Of a stretch of 35,796 nt of DNA, positions 23,821 through 30,271 are shown in pieces. Source of the DNA: a virus. The notes under the pieces were generated by a model, which made no database searches, was not told the origin of the DNA, and worked only from the letters and a program-made list of their open reading frames with translations. The position numbers were made by a program, and so were the translations under genes. How positions within the stretch are numbered: position 1 is the first letter of the stretch; the number at the start of each line of letters is the position of its first letter. The stretch is from positions 1 to 35,796 of the IMG/VR virus record IMGVR_UViG_3300045051_000105, one strand, 5' to 3'.

Positions 23821-24462
23821 TTAAAATGGCAATGGGTCGTTTTCTTCTACTTTATCCAATTTAAATGCTTCTTGCTTTGGTGAATCCATTGAGAATTTAG
23901 CCTTATACTCTGGAGTAGAACTAATCTTATCAGCTAACCACTCAGGTAATGTCATAAACAATTCTTGATTCCAAGCATCATAAGCCAATACTCTTGTTGG
24001 GTTGATTTGCTCAGGGCATTGTAAACCTTTTGGAATTGGAGTAATACCTGTGATATTTGCATAAGTCTTTGTACCATCAGCAGATGCCTTGTGTACTATG
24101 TTAAGCATACATGGTGCACCAACTAATTTAGTAATGTCAAAGTTGGCTGCTTCAGCATCAGTAAATGCTTTGCCTCTCCAAGATTCCAACATCTTGCGTA
24201 ATGTTGATTTCTCATTAAATGATAATGTAAAGTCCTTTGATATTACAAAAGGTTTAGCTTCTTCACCTTCTTTGAATACTGCCGTTTCTAATGGTAATTC
24301 AAAGTCCACCATAACCTTATGTAGCTTCTTTTTCTCACCCATATACTCTTGTTCTACGGTACCAATTTGAATCATTCCATAGCATCGTGCTACATGGTTT
24401 CCTGCTGGTACTAATTTGCGTTCGATGTTTCCTCCACCGTTTGATTTAGCGATAATTGCCAT
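23821..24462 (-). CDS. Single-stranded DNA-binding protein-like
   Basis: 213 aa. Begins MAIIAKSNGGG, then a beta-rich body: ERKLVPAGNHVARCYGMIQIG, KLHKVMVDFELPLE, TLRKMLESWRGKAF, APCMLNIVHK....TYANITGITPIPKG, the pattern of phage replication/ssDNA-binding proteins with an OB-like domain. The last residues are acidic with an aromatic tip (V-E-E-N-D-P-L-P-F), like the SSB tail (D-D-I-P-F) that recruits partner proteins. In one operon with the helicase, loader and exonuclease, this fits replication and recombination. Confidence 0.8.
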   Translation of the reverse strand: MAIIAKSNGGGNIERKLVPAGNHVARCYGMIQIGTVEQEYMGEKKKLHKVMVDFELPLETAVFKEGEEAKPFVISKDFTLSFNEKSTLRKMLESWRGKAFTDAEAANFDITKLVGAPCMLNIVHKASADGTKTYANITGITPIPKGLQCPEQINPTRVLAYDAWNQELFMTLPEWLADKISSTPEYKAKFSMDSPKQEAFKLDKVEENDPLPF

Positions 24463-24485
24463 AATTGTGTTTGTTTAAATTGAAA

Positions 24486-24725
24486 TTAAGATAATGCGAT
24501 TCGTAAATTATTTTCTTGACTAAAATATTGGTGTATGTTATTAACATAGTTGTATGTAAAACCTTGATTTAATAACAAATGACATTTGTTAAACATTTCC
24601 AATGAAAAGTGTGATTGAACTGAAATTTCTCCACTTGTTTTCCAAAAAGTAACGACAAAAAAGTCATCTACTTGAAGCCCAAAATTGGCTAAAATTGATT
24701 CGATTGAGTTAATTTGATTTTTCAT
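24486..24725 (-). CDS. Hypothetical small protein, first gene of the replication operon
   Basis: 79 aa, unrecognised. Helix (INSIESILANFGLQVDDF), then FFVVTFWKTSGEISVQSHF and helical FNKCHLLLNQGFTYNYVNNIHQYF. It is the first gene after the promoter at 24752-24782, so it is the promoter-proximal product of the operon that ends with DnaB. Confidence 0.72.
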   Translation of the reverse strand: MKNQINSIESILANFGLQVDDFFVVTFWKTSGEISVQSHFSLEMFNKCHLLLNQGFTYNYVNNIHQYFSQENNLRIALS

Positions 24726-24751
24726 GTGTTTTTTTGTGATTGATTATAGGA

Positions 24752-24782
24752 CAATATTAGTAAACAATTAATTAGTATCAAA
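24752..24782 (-). promoter_or_regulatory. Promoter of the replication operon
   Basis: On the minus strand TTTG (24782-24779), a 19-base spacer and TAATATTG (24759-24752), one mismatch from TAnnTTTG. Transcription would start near 24746, about 20 bases before the ATG at 24725. A terminator just upstream separates it from the previous unit. Confidence 0.72.
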
Positions 24783-24813
24783 ATAAAAATAAAAAAATAT
24801 TTAAAAATTTGTC

Positions 24814-24852
24814 AAAAAAAATAAAAAAGGGCTCTAATAATGCCAAGCCCTT
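24814..24852 (-). terminator. Terminator of the preceding early unit
   Basis: AAGGGCT and AGCCCTT (24827-24833 and 24846-24852) form a stem; on the minus strand a T-rich tract (TTTTTTATTTTTTTTG) follows. The stem covers the last codons and stop of the gene at 24834-25199. The plus strand also has a T-tract (TTCTTTTTTT), so it could work both ways. Confidence 0.85.
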
Positions 24853-25199
24853 CTTTTTTTGTCGTAATATTCTTGATTTCTCAATTCTTTTATTTCTTGC
24901 TCTTGAGATAAAATAACCTTATTAAGAGTTTCAATAATTCTAACTTTAACTGATAATTCTTCTTTTAGATTAAAGTAATCTCTAACAATTTCATCAAATT
25001 GCTCATTCATATCCTCAACATCACCTTTTAATCTTTTGAGATACAAAGCCCCATCAAGCATTTCTTCGTAAGCGTGTTGAATCCAGTCAATTGCTTCTAA
25101 GTCATCTCTGTCAAGAGTATTATTGTACTTCTTGATTCCCGTTTGTGAACGATTGTGTAAATCTTCTCTTACACTTTCTACTATGCTATCTACCTTCAT
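24834..25199 (-). CDS. Conserved phage protein (S-R-x-Q-x-G-x-x-K-Y... family)
   Basis: 121 aa. The N-terminal half has the widespread phage pattern N-R-S-Q-T-G-I-K-K-Y-N-N-T-L-D-R-D-D-L, WIQHAYEEMLDGALYLKRL: 'R...G..KYG.TL.... L....W..HA.EE.LD...YL'. Its arrangement of E/D residues in helices resembles all-alpha NTP pyrophosphohydrolases (MazG type), but the function is not proven. The C-terminal half is a coiled coil (NLKEELSVKVRIIETLNKVILSQEQEIKELRN). The start overlaps the previous gene by 14 bases; a terminator closes the unit. Confidence 0.8.
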   Translation of the reverse strand: MKVDSIVESVREDLHNRSQTGIKKYNNTLDRDDLEAIDWIQHAYEEMLDGALYLKRLKGDVEDMNEQFDEIVRDYFNLKEELSVKVRIIETLNKVILSQEQEIKELRNQEYYDKKRRAWHY

Positions 25200-25554
25200 A
25201 CTTATTTAAGTCTATGTTGTACTCTTTCAACAACTTGTTCATTCTATCGTTTAATTCAATCTTCTTATCTTCTTCCATTAAGTCCATCTCCAATCCTACA
25301 TTAAAAAAGAACTCCATTACAAAAGAGGCATTAACAAATTGGTCTAAGACATTATTCATGTCTACTCCACCATTTTCCTTTTGCTCAAAAATATGATTGA
25401 TTGATTTTTCTAATTCTCCCTTTAATTGATTGGTGAGATACTTAACCTTCTTTACATTGGTTGATGAATTTGACCACCTATCTTCGATGAAGTCGGTCAT
25501 GAAATTGCATAATGAGTAATAGGTTAAAAACTTGTGCGATTCTTTTTGTGTCAT
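25186..25554 (-). CDS. Hypothetical helical protein
   Basis: 122 aa, unrecognised, all helical: YYSLCNFMTDFIEDRW, VKYLTNQLKGELEKSINHIFEQ, NVLDQFVNASFVMEFFFNVGLEMD, DRMNKLLKEYNIDLNKYEG. The start overlaps the stop of the 38-aa membrane protein before it as ATGA. Confidence 0.72.
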   Translation of the reverse strand: MTQKESHKFLTYYSLCNFMTDFIEDRWSNSSTNVKKVKYLTNQLKGELEKSINHIFEQKENGGVDMNNVLDQFVNASFVMEFFFNVGLEMDLMEEDKKIELNDRMNKLLKEYNIDLNKYEGR

Positions 25555-25667
25555 TTTGTGTTTGATTTTAGGTTAAATAATTCTCGAAAATAATCAACTG
25601 GGATGTAGGCTATTGCAATCATTAGTTCAACAATTAGCCAAAATGTTTCTTTTAATTTCGCTTTCAT
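25551..25667 (-). CDS. 38-aa membrane protein
   Basis: A very short gene: M-K-A-K-L-K-E-T, a hydrophobic segment FWLIVELMIAIAYIPV, then DYFRELFNLKSNTK. Support is the ATGA overlap of its stop with the next ATG, its position in an otherwise unexplained gap, and the single clear membrane helix with basic start. The function is unknown. Confidence 0.65.
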   Translation of the reverse strand: MKAKLKETFWLIVELMIAIAYIPVDYFRELFNLKSNTK

Positions 25668-25714
25668 TGTGTGTTTGGTTTAGTTAAAAAATGTTGTAAA
25701 AATTCATCATTATA

Positions 25715-25770
25715 ATACCCTTTAAGGTATAATGTTGATATATTCAATCATATTTGTACCCATAAGGGTA
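25715..25770. repeat. Two palindromic operator-like sites
   Basis: TACCCATAAGGGTA (25757-25770) is a 14-base site with 5-base perfect arms; ATACCCTTTAAGGTAT (25715-25730) is a close relative. Their centres are 41 bases apart, about four DNA turns, which would allow two dimers to bind the same face. The first lies at the 3' end of a 44-aa gene, the second between it and the 38-aa gene. Confidence 0.55.
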
Positions 25771-25878
25771 TAAAAAAAATGATGTCTTTCCATCAGTCAG
25801 AATATCTTTACATTTAAGTTGGTAATATTCACGAGGAGGCGTAATATTCGGCTCATCCAACCTTTGTTCGTGCATCAT
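25744..25878 (-). CDS. 44-aa hypothetical protein
   Basis: Starts M-M-H-E-Q-R-L-D-E-P-N-I-T-P-P-R-E-Y-Y, then K-C-K-D-I-L-T-D-G-K-T and a Tyr-rich end (F-L-Y-P-Y-G-Y-K-Y-D). It fills a 250-base gap between genes, reads in the operon direction, and its composition is natural. A TAGATTTG box lies just upstream at 25898-25891. Unrecognised. Confidence 0.55.
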   Translation of the reverse strand: MMHEQRLDEPNITPPREYYQLKCKDILTDGKTSFFLYPYGYKYD

Positions 25879-25929
25879 TGTTTATGCCAACAAATCTAAC
25901 TTTATAACAATATTCAAGTTAGGGTTATC

Positions 25930-26280
25930 TTAAATAATATAATCTACTGGTTCAATTAAAAATTCAATTCTCGGATTTTCCTTGTCTAATCCTTTGTATA
26001 AAAATAATTCTGCAACCTTGTTGTCATTATCAAATGCCTCCACCTTTTGTAATAAGTCAAGTACGGCTTTGGTAACTCCATCTAAATCAGATTTTCTATT
26101 AGGATAGTAAACCTTCAAAATAATTTTGATGTTGCCTTGTATTTTTGCTCCTTTATAGAAAGTACATTGCTCAATAAAAGATTCTTCATAATCTCTTAAA
26201 GCCTTAGTCTTATACATAAACTTGCCACTAAAGCGATAAGAGTTAGACTTACTTGGAACCGTTCCGTAGATTACCTCCAT
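25930..26280 (-). CDS. rusA: RusA-like Holliday junction resolvase
   Basis: 116 aa from the ATG at 26280. An open frame reaches 26313, but 26280 overlaps the upstream 45-aa gene's stop (ATGGAGGTAA) and gives the usual RusA start (VIYGTVPSKSNSYRF). The catalytic acidic residues are at Asp65 and Asp67 (KSDLDG) and Asp86 (FDNDNKVAEL), matching D70, D72 and D91 of E. coli RusA. VYYPNRKSDLDGVTKAVLDLLQ is the family core. It cuts four-way junctions, useful for resolving replication intermediates before packaging. Length is normal. Confidence 0.92.
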   Translation of the reverse strand: MEVIYGTVPSKSNSYRFSGKFMYKTKALRDYEESFIEQCTFYKGAKIQGNIKIILKVYYPNRKSDLDGVTKAVLDLLQKVEAFDNDNKVAELFLYKGLDKENPRIEFLIEPVDYII

Positions 26281-26408
26281 TTGATGCCAAAGCCAAGTGT
26301 GAATACAATCCAAGAGAAATAAATTGATGCACTCTTATTCCACTTGTGGAGTGTGATGCAAGGCAATACTTCAAGCCTATTTTTAGTTACTAAGAATCTT
26401 ACTTTCAT
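26271..26408 (-). CDS. 45-aa small protein upstream of RusA
   Basis: M-K-V-R-F-L-V-T-K-N-R-L-E-V-L-P, then TLHKWNKSASIYFSWIVFTLGFGIKWR: a short basic N-terminus and a hydrophobic aromatic C-terminus that may be a membrane segment. Very small proteins with this 'KNRLE.LP...L....... .FSW.....GF' plan are common in Bacteroidota phages. Its stop overlaps the RusA start (10 bases), and its own start is two bases after the previous stop. Confidence 0.72.
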   Translation of the reverse strand: MKVRFLVTKNRLEVLPCITLHKWNKSASIYFSWIVFTLGFGIKWR

Positions 26409-26409
26409 A

Positions 26410-26586
26410 TTATAAACTTTCTAATTCATCCATTACTTCAAACCAAAAATTTGTATCGTGAATATTCTCATAGCTTAGGAATAAATCAACGGCAAACATT
26501 GCTAATTCTGGGGCTTTCTTGGTAGAAATATTATGGTTATTAATTAATTGTTCTAAAAGAATTTTTGTCATTTCTTGAGGTGTCAT
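26410..26586 (-). CDS. Hypothetical small helical protein
   Basis: 58 aa from the ATG at 26586, chosen because it overlaps the upstream stop as ATGA; an ATG at 26598 is also in frame. Helical: MTPQEMTKILLEQLINNHN, APELAMFAVDLFLSYENI, NFWFEVMDELESL. Unrecognised. Confidence 0.7.
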   Translation of the reverse strand: MTPQEMTKILLEQLINNHNISTKKAPELAMFAVDLFLSYENIHDTNFWFEVMDELESL

Positions 26587-26684
26587 AGGTCGCAACATTT
26601 AAGTAGTATAATAATTGAGCAAATAGCTATAATCCAATATGCAATAGCTACAAATTTGTGATTGATTTCGTCTAATTCTTTCAT
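26583..26684 (-). CDS. 33-aa membrane protein
   Basis: M-K-E-L-D-E-I-N-H-K-F, membrane helix VAIAYWIIAICSIIILL, then K-C-C-D-L. Its start overlaps the HNH gene's stop as ATGA and its own stop overlaps the next ATG as ATGA, so it is fixed at both ends by coupling. Function unknown. Confidence 0.65.
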   Translation of the reverse strand: MKELDEINHKFVAIAYWIIAICSIIILLKCCDL

Positions 26685-27226
26685 AAGTATTTCAAATTAT
26701 ATTTATTAGCATTTCTACCTGTAATTTGGGCATGAAGTGTAATATATTTTACTCCAATTTTATTTGATGCTATTTTTAAAGAATCATAAATAATGCCAGT
26801 TTCTACACAAATTACCTTTTTGGAATTATTCACCTTATTGACTAAAAATGTATTCTTTTGATTTTCAGTATATCTTCTTAGTGAATTATCGTAAGCGTGC
26901 TTAATATTTTCACTTCTTGTTACCCATTCAAGGTTTATTAAGCTATTATCAGATTTTATGCCATTTTTATGATTAACATCTGATTTATTCTCTGGATTAT
27001 CTAAAAAATTGACACAAACTAATCTATGTACATTTTTAGCATATACTTTACTATCCTTACATAAATATACTGATTTATAGCCTTTTGGGTTTGTACTTTG
27101 TTTAAGCACTATATCCTGTTTATTTGTTATACCATTTTTATACTTCCTTGCTAATGATTTCACATTACCCATGTTGCTAACTTGGTATAACCCTTCGAAA
27201 CCTTCAATATCTTTCCAAATTTCCAT
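26681..27226 (-). CDS. NUMOD4-HNH homing endonuclease with NUMOD1-like end
   Basis: 181 aa from the ATG at 27226, where related proteins begin (M-E-I-W-K-D-I-E-G-F-E-G-L-Y); an ATG at 27247 adds seven residues. NUMOD4, then HNH core (NVHRLVCVNFLDN, VNHKNGIKSDNSLINLEWVTRSEN), then NUMOD1-like C-terminus ending N-L-K-Y-L. It is the closest relative of the endonuclease at 22357. Its TGA overlaps the next ATG, so it sits at the head of an operon without cutting it. Confidence 0.9.
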   Translation of the reverse strand: MEIWKDIEGFEGLYQVSNMGNVKSLARKYKNGITNKQDIVLKQSTNPKGYKSVYLCKDSKVYAKNVHRLVCVNFLDNPENKSDVNHKNGIKSDNSLINLEWVTRSENIKHAYDNSLRRYTENQKNTFLVNKVNNSKKVICVETGIIYDSLKIASNKIGVKYITLHAQITGRNANKYNLKYL

Positions 27227-27290
27227 AGCTAAAATATTTATTTTCAAAAAAGTGCCTAAATTTTAATTTCCAGAAAAATAATTTTAAAAT

Positions 27291-27319
27291 AAAGTGATGA
27301 AAAATAATTTCACCACTTT
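27291..27319 (-). terminator. Inverted repeat, probable terminator after the RHH gene
   Basis: AAAGTG-A-TGAAA and TTTCA-C-CACTTT form an 11-pair stem with one mismatch over a 5-base loop. On the minus strand it is followed by ATTTTAAAATTATTTTTC, a loose T-tract. It lies between the regulator gene and the HNH gene. Confidence 0.55.
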
Positions 27320-27350
27320 ACGCAATCATCCTCAACCTATACTTTGAAAA

Positions 27351-27554
27351 CTAATCTTTTTTCTTTGGTAAAAGTGGTTCTTTTTCCATTAAATAAACTT
27401 CTACAAAATGTCTAAATAATCCAGCCCAATGGTTTCCAAATCGAGAATCAGCTTCTTTCTTTAATTCTGTTGGAATTCTTACGGAAACAACCGAAGTTGG
27501 GATGCCATGCGGTCTGCCTGCCTTTTTCTTGTTAGTTATTGTTTTATCTTTCAT
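27351..27554 (-). CDS. Ribbon-helix-helix DNA-binding regulator candidate
   Basis: 67 aa. K-A-G-R-P-H-G-I-P then SVVSVRIPTELKKEADSRFG followed by AGLFRHFVEVYLMEKEP. The short strand VVSVRIP followed by two helices is the ribbon-helix-helix (Arc/MetJ/CopG) plan, in which the strand enters the DNA major groove. It has its own promoter match at 27583-27613 and a hairpin after it, so it is a single-gene unit, as expected of a phage regulator. It may bind the operator-like palindromes reported here; this is inference. Confidence 0.78.
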   Translation of the reverse strand: MKDKTITNKKKAGRPHGIPTSVVSVRIPTELKKEADSRFGNHWAGLFRHFVEVYLMEKEPLLPKKKD

Positions 27555-27582
27555 GATTTTCTTTGAGTGTTTTTATTTAAAA

Positions 27583-27613
27583 CAAAGGTAGTTATTATAT
27601 TTTAAAACTACAA
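27583..27613 (-). promoter_or_regulatory. Promoter of the RHH regulator gene
   Basis: On the minus strand TTG (27613-27611), 20 bases, then TACCTTTG (27590-27583), an exact TAnnTTTG. The start would be near 27577, about 23 bases before the ATG. Confidence 0.7.
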
Positions 27614-27619
27614 CATTTA

Positions 27620-27892
27620 TTAAAATAATATTTTATAAATTAAAATTGAGATAATTAAATTTAGTCCAACTATAATCCATAAAAGGATTCCGACCAATTT
27701 TAGAATTTTTTCCGAAAAATTCCTGGGACTATCAGCTTTTTTACCCAAATGCCAATGGGTGAGTTTTCCCACTTTTTCTCCACTCCAAAGTAGCTTATTT
27801 ATAATTGTTCTAAATAGTGTGGGTTTGGGTTTTGGGAATTGAATAAAACCTATTAGTTCATAGTCTTTTTGTGTTTCTTGCTTTGCGTTCAT
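27620..27892 (-). CDS. Small C-terminally anchored membrane protein
   Basis: 90 aa. A soluble N-terminal part with P-K-P-K-P and WHLGKKADSPRN, then a long hydrophobic end (LKLVGILLWIIVGLNLIISILIYKILF), one long or two short membrane passes. Unrecognised. It is separated from the genes at 28237 onward by a hairpin-rich gap and from the regulator by that gene's promoter. Confidence 0.68.
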   Translation of the reverse strand: MNAKQETQKDYELIGFIQFPKPKPTLFRTIINKLLWSGEKVGKLTHWHLGKKADSPRNFSEKILKLVGILLWIIVGLNLIISILIYKILF

Positions 27893-28203
27893 ATTCTTTT
27901 TGTTTAGTATTCAATTTAAGGCACTATATTTTGCATTTAAGCTACTCAAATGGTAGTGGTAATATGTTTGTATGTTTTGACCTACAAAAGTCGCTTAAAA
28001 TCAATTTATTAAAGTTTTAAGTCAATAGGATATTCCAGGCTATTAATAAGCCCTAATAAATACCCTTGTATTTGCCCTTTCTTTTGCCTTGTATCGCTTC
28101 CAATTGCTTCGCTTAATACATTGGTAAGGCTTTAAATAAATAAAGCCCTAAAAAGGGCTATAAATAAGAAAAGCCCAAAAATGGCTAATTAATTAATAGT
28201 CTA
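27893..28203. other. Hairpin-rich gap without genes
   Basis: I see no coding region on either strand. It contains several short inverted repeats built from AAGCCC/GGGCTT: GGCTATTAATAAGCC (28038-28052), GGCTTT...AAAGCC (28128-28147), AGCCCTAAAAAGGGCT (28144-28159) and AAGCCCAAAAATGGCT (from about 28171). The AAAGCCC at 28142-28148 can pair either with the upstream or downstream partner, so two structures exclude one another. Confidence 0.6.
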
Positions 28204-28226
28204 TAAAAAAAGGGGCAAAAGCCCCT
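28204..28226 (-). terminator. Strong terminator of the first minus-strand unit
   Basis: AGGGGC-AAAA-GCCCCT (28211-28226); on the minus strand the stem is followed by TTTTTTT. It lies ten bases after the stop of the gene at 28237 and closes the 29575-28237 unit. Confidence 0.9.
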
Positions 28227-28236
28227 ATTTAATTAA

Positions 28237-28467
28237 TTATGAAAATGTACTGATATATTTACTTTCTTGCGTGTCTAAATTGTGAATAGCTATTTCAATT
28301 CTTCTTCCGTATCCTTTGTAATTCCAGGGCAAATATCCCTTTGCAAAATTTTGGGCTTGCAATATATTGGTAAACCCTTTTTGCCTAATTGATTGAAATA
28401 ATAATCTTCCGTTGCAAGTTAAATTTATTAAAATTTCGTGCTCTTTGTTTATTCTGAATCTTTTCAT
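28237..28467 (-). CDS. Hypothetical small basic protein
   Basis: 76 aa, unrecognised. Basic start (MKRFRINKEHEILINLTCNGRL), FQSIRQKGFTNILQAQNFAKGYLPW, then beta end (RRIEIAIHNLDTQESKYIST). Strand-helix-strand pattern. Last gene of the promoter-proximal early unit. Confidence 0.7.
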   Translation of the reverse strand: MKRFRINKEHEILINLTCNGRLLFQSIRQKGFTNILQAQNFAKGYLPWNYKGYGRRIEIAIHNLDTQESKYISTFS

Positions 28468-28478
28468 AGTATTAAAAA

Positions 28479-29060
28479 TTAAAATCTTTCTCCTGTTTCT
28501 AAAAATTCTTCTTCAAACTCTATTAATTCAAAACGGGCTTTTTCTTCGCTTAATTCGTATTCTATTTCTTTATACCCTCTTTGCTCAAATTTATTGCACA
28601 AATCCAGATACAAGTCAGCAACATATTCCCTTATTTGATTAAGTAATTCAAAAACATTACTATGAAATTCCAATATATTTTCATTAAGAATTATTTGAGT
28701 TTCGGAAGCGTAGCAATATCTACCCATGTTTCCAGTTCCGTATAAATTATAAATTGAATTTTGGATAGTATCAATAAACCAATTTGAATTTTTACCTGTT
28801 AATTTCTTGATAATTTCGGCTAATTTTTCGCTATTGAAATAATCAAAAGAAAAGCATAGGCCGTCACCTTGACAATTACCTAATGAATAATGAAATTTTG
28901 GATTTTCAAAACCTAATTGTTTCGCTTCATCTTCAAATTGCCAAATTAACCAACCTAATTCTATATAATCAATTGAATTAATATGATTTTGAATAGCTAC
29001 ATTTTGGGCTTCTTCGCTTAATTCTTCGAACTTAAAAAGTTTAATTTCTTGCGTTATCAT
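28479..29060 (-). CDS. Conserved early protein (L-S-E-E-A-Q... / S-L-G-N-C-Q-G-D-G family)
   Basis: 193 aa. It starts with a strand, then F-E-E-L-S-E-E-A-Q-N-V-A-I, then WQFEDEAKQLGFENPKFHYSL and the motif C-Q-G-D-G-L-C-F-S-F, followed by helical regions. The 'F.ELSEEAQ..A...........F...LG......... QGDG..F' pattern appears in many phage and plasmid proteins, sometimes labelled as antitoxin-like without proof. Early position suggests a role in host take-over or defence evasion. The cell role is not known. Confidence 0.75.
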   Translation of the reverse strand: MITQEIKLFKFEELSEEAQNVAIQNHINSIDYIELGWLIWQFEDEAKQLGFENPKFHYSLGNCQGDGLCFSFDYFNSEKLAEIIKKLTGKNSNWFIDTIQNSIYNLYGTGNMGRYCYASETQIILNENILEFHSNVFELLNQIREYVADLYLDLCNKFEQRGYKEIEYELSEEKARFELIEFEEEFLETGERF

Positions 29061-29088
29061 TGTTTTTAGTGTTTTATAGGTTAAAAAT

Positions 29089-29412
29089 TTAGTTTTCCTC
29101 TAATTGCTTTGCCTCTATTGCTTCCTCTATTTCGGAAAAATCAAATTGCTCATTAATCCAGTCATAAAGGGCAAAATAAGCAGCTTGACAAATATTTGTA
29201 GCATCACCCAATTCATGACCTGTAAAATCTGTAAAATTAAGGTCCTTGCAAATGTCAAAACAGTCAGCGTAGTAAATTATTTCATTTTCAATTGCTTCAT
29301 GTATAAAGGTCCAGGCTTCATCCATGTCGCACAAATTGTTATTTGAAATTTCGTCCAATAGGTTTGATTTTAAAAATATTAAAAATCTGTAACCGTCAAA
29401 TGATTTTTTCAT
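29089..29412 (-). CDS. Hypothetical acidic early protein
   Basis: 107 aa, strongly acidic (ends IEEAIEAKQLEEN). Helical regions MDEAWTFIHEAIENEIIYYADCFDICKDL and ATNICQAAYFALYDWINEQFDF. Small acidic early proteins of this type often travel with the neighbour family (Q-G-D-G protein) in phages and plasmids. Acidic surface could mimic DNA, but that is speculation. Confidence 0.7.
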   Translation of the reverse strand: MKKSFDGYRFLIFLKSNLLDEISNNNLCDMDEAWTFIHEAIENEIIYYADCFDICKDLNFTDFTGHELGDATNICQAAYFALYDWINEQFDFSEIEEAIEAKQLEEN

Positions 29413-29437
29413 AATAGTATATTTTAAGGATTAATAA

Positions 29438-29575
29438 TTAAGATAATAAATTTACAAGGGCTAAAATTATAAGTAAACCCCCTAATTGTTTTGCTAATTG
29501 CATTAAGTCTTTTTTAGTATAGGTTTCCTCTCCCAGAAACAAGTCTAATAACTCTTTTTTTGTAGTGTGTTTCAT
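29438..29575 (-). CDS. Small membrane protein, first early gene
   Basis: 45 aa from the ATG at 29575. A longer frame from 29650 would begin upstream of the promoter's transcription start near 29602, so it cannot be the true start. N-terminal helix KKELLDLFLGEETYTKKDLMQLAKQL, then membrane segment GGLLIILALVNLL. First gene behind the early promoter. Unrecognised. Confidence 0.68.
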   Translation of the reverse strand: MKHTTKKELLDLFLGEETYTKKDLMQLAKQLGGLLIILALVNLLS

Positions 29576-29608
29576 TGTCTTTATTGTTTTTGTTTTTGTT
29601 TGATGATG

Positions 29609-29638
29609 TAAAGGTAATACTTGTAAACATAAATACAA
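29609..29638 (-). promoter_or_regulatory. First early promoter (minus strand)
   Basis: On the minus strand TTG (29638-29636), 19 bases, then TACCTTTA (29616-29609), one mismatch from TAnnTTTG. It would start transcription near 29602, 27 bases before the first ATG, at the edge of the intergenic control region. Confidence 0.65.
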
Positions 29639-29764
29639 TAGGTCAAACAAATTATTTTTAAAAAAGTATGAAATTTAGAATCATTCTAAATAAGCATACC
29701 TATAAAAATACGTCGCTTAAACTATTGCATAATTAAAATATTTCCATTTTTTACCAATTACAAT

Positions 29765-29830
29765 TTATTACACTATTAGTATACTATTTATTATACTATT
29801 AAGTATTCTATTAAGTATTCTAATAAGTGT
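29765..29830 (+). repeat. Iteron-like 12-bp tandem repeats, left cluster
   Basis: Five units in a row: ACTATTAGTAT, ACTATTTATTAT, ACTATTAAGTAT, TCTATTAAGTAT and TCTAATAAGTGT (29772-29830), one of 11 and four of 12 bases, consensus ACTATTAAGTAT, preceded by TTATTACACTAT overlapping the first. Units are about one DNA turn apart, as in binding arrays for an initiator or repressor. Confidence 0.75.
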
Positions 29831-30271
29831 AAAAAAAAAGTATCATAAGGGAGTATAATTCTTTTTCTTTGCCTACTTTCTTTTTCTTATTTAGAACCTA
29901 TTCATTTTGCACACAATATTGAGTAGTAAACCAGGTTATTTAACCGAAACAATAGAACACTAAACATATTGATTTTAAGCCCTTATTTATCCTTTGTTAA
30001 GGTCTTTGTACTTGCATACCTATTTGAGTTTATTAGGTGTAATGTATGGGGCTTTATATGGTGTGCTATATGGTGGTTATATGTTCATATCTTAATTGAT
30101 ATAATTACCCTATTGCAAGGGCTTTTTTTATCCAATATCAATACCCTGTTTAATCAAGGCTAAAAGGGAATTACCCAGGTGGGTTACCCTCCGACTACCA
30201 TCTGTTGAATTGGTGTACCCTATTACTACCTACGTTACCCTACCCTTACAGGTGTGTTATTGTGTGTTTCT

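Noticed and set aside
25822-25849. Direct repeat GTAATATTC with 19-base period
   Set aside because: Lies within the probable 44-aa gene; two copies only.
25891-25898. TAGATTTG box before the 44-aa gene as a promoter
   Set aside because: It would leave a leader of only about seven bases and the upstream TTG spacing is short (16), so I did not list it as a feature.
29576-29650. Longer N-terminus for the first early gene (from 29650)
   Set aside because: The promoter at 29609-29638 lies inside this extension, so the extended form could not be made from it.
27990-29721. GTCGCTTAAA repeated at 27990-27999 and 29712-29721
   Set aside because: Both lie upstream of minus-strand units, but only two copies exist and the distances to the starts differ, so chance is likely.
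29969-30163. 64-codon plus-strand frame starting with TTG in the control region
   Set aside because: Hydrophobic and Trp-rich by chance of AT-rich DNA, no start signal, no coupling to other genes, and it covers regulatory-looking repeats.
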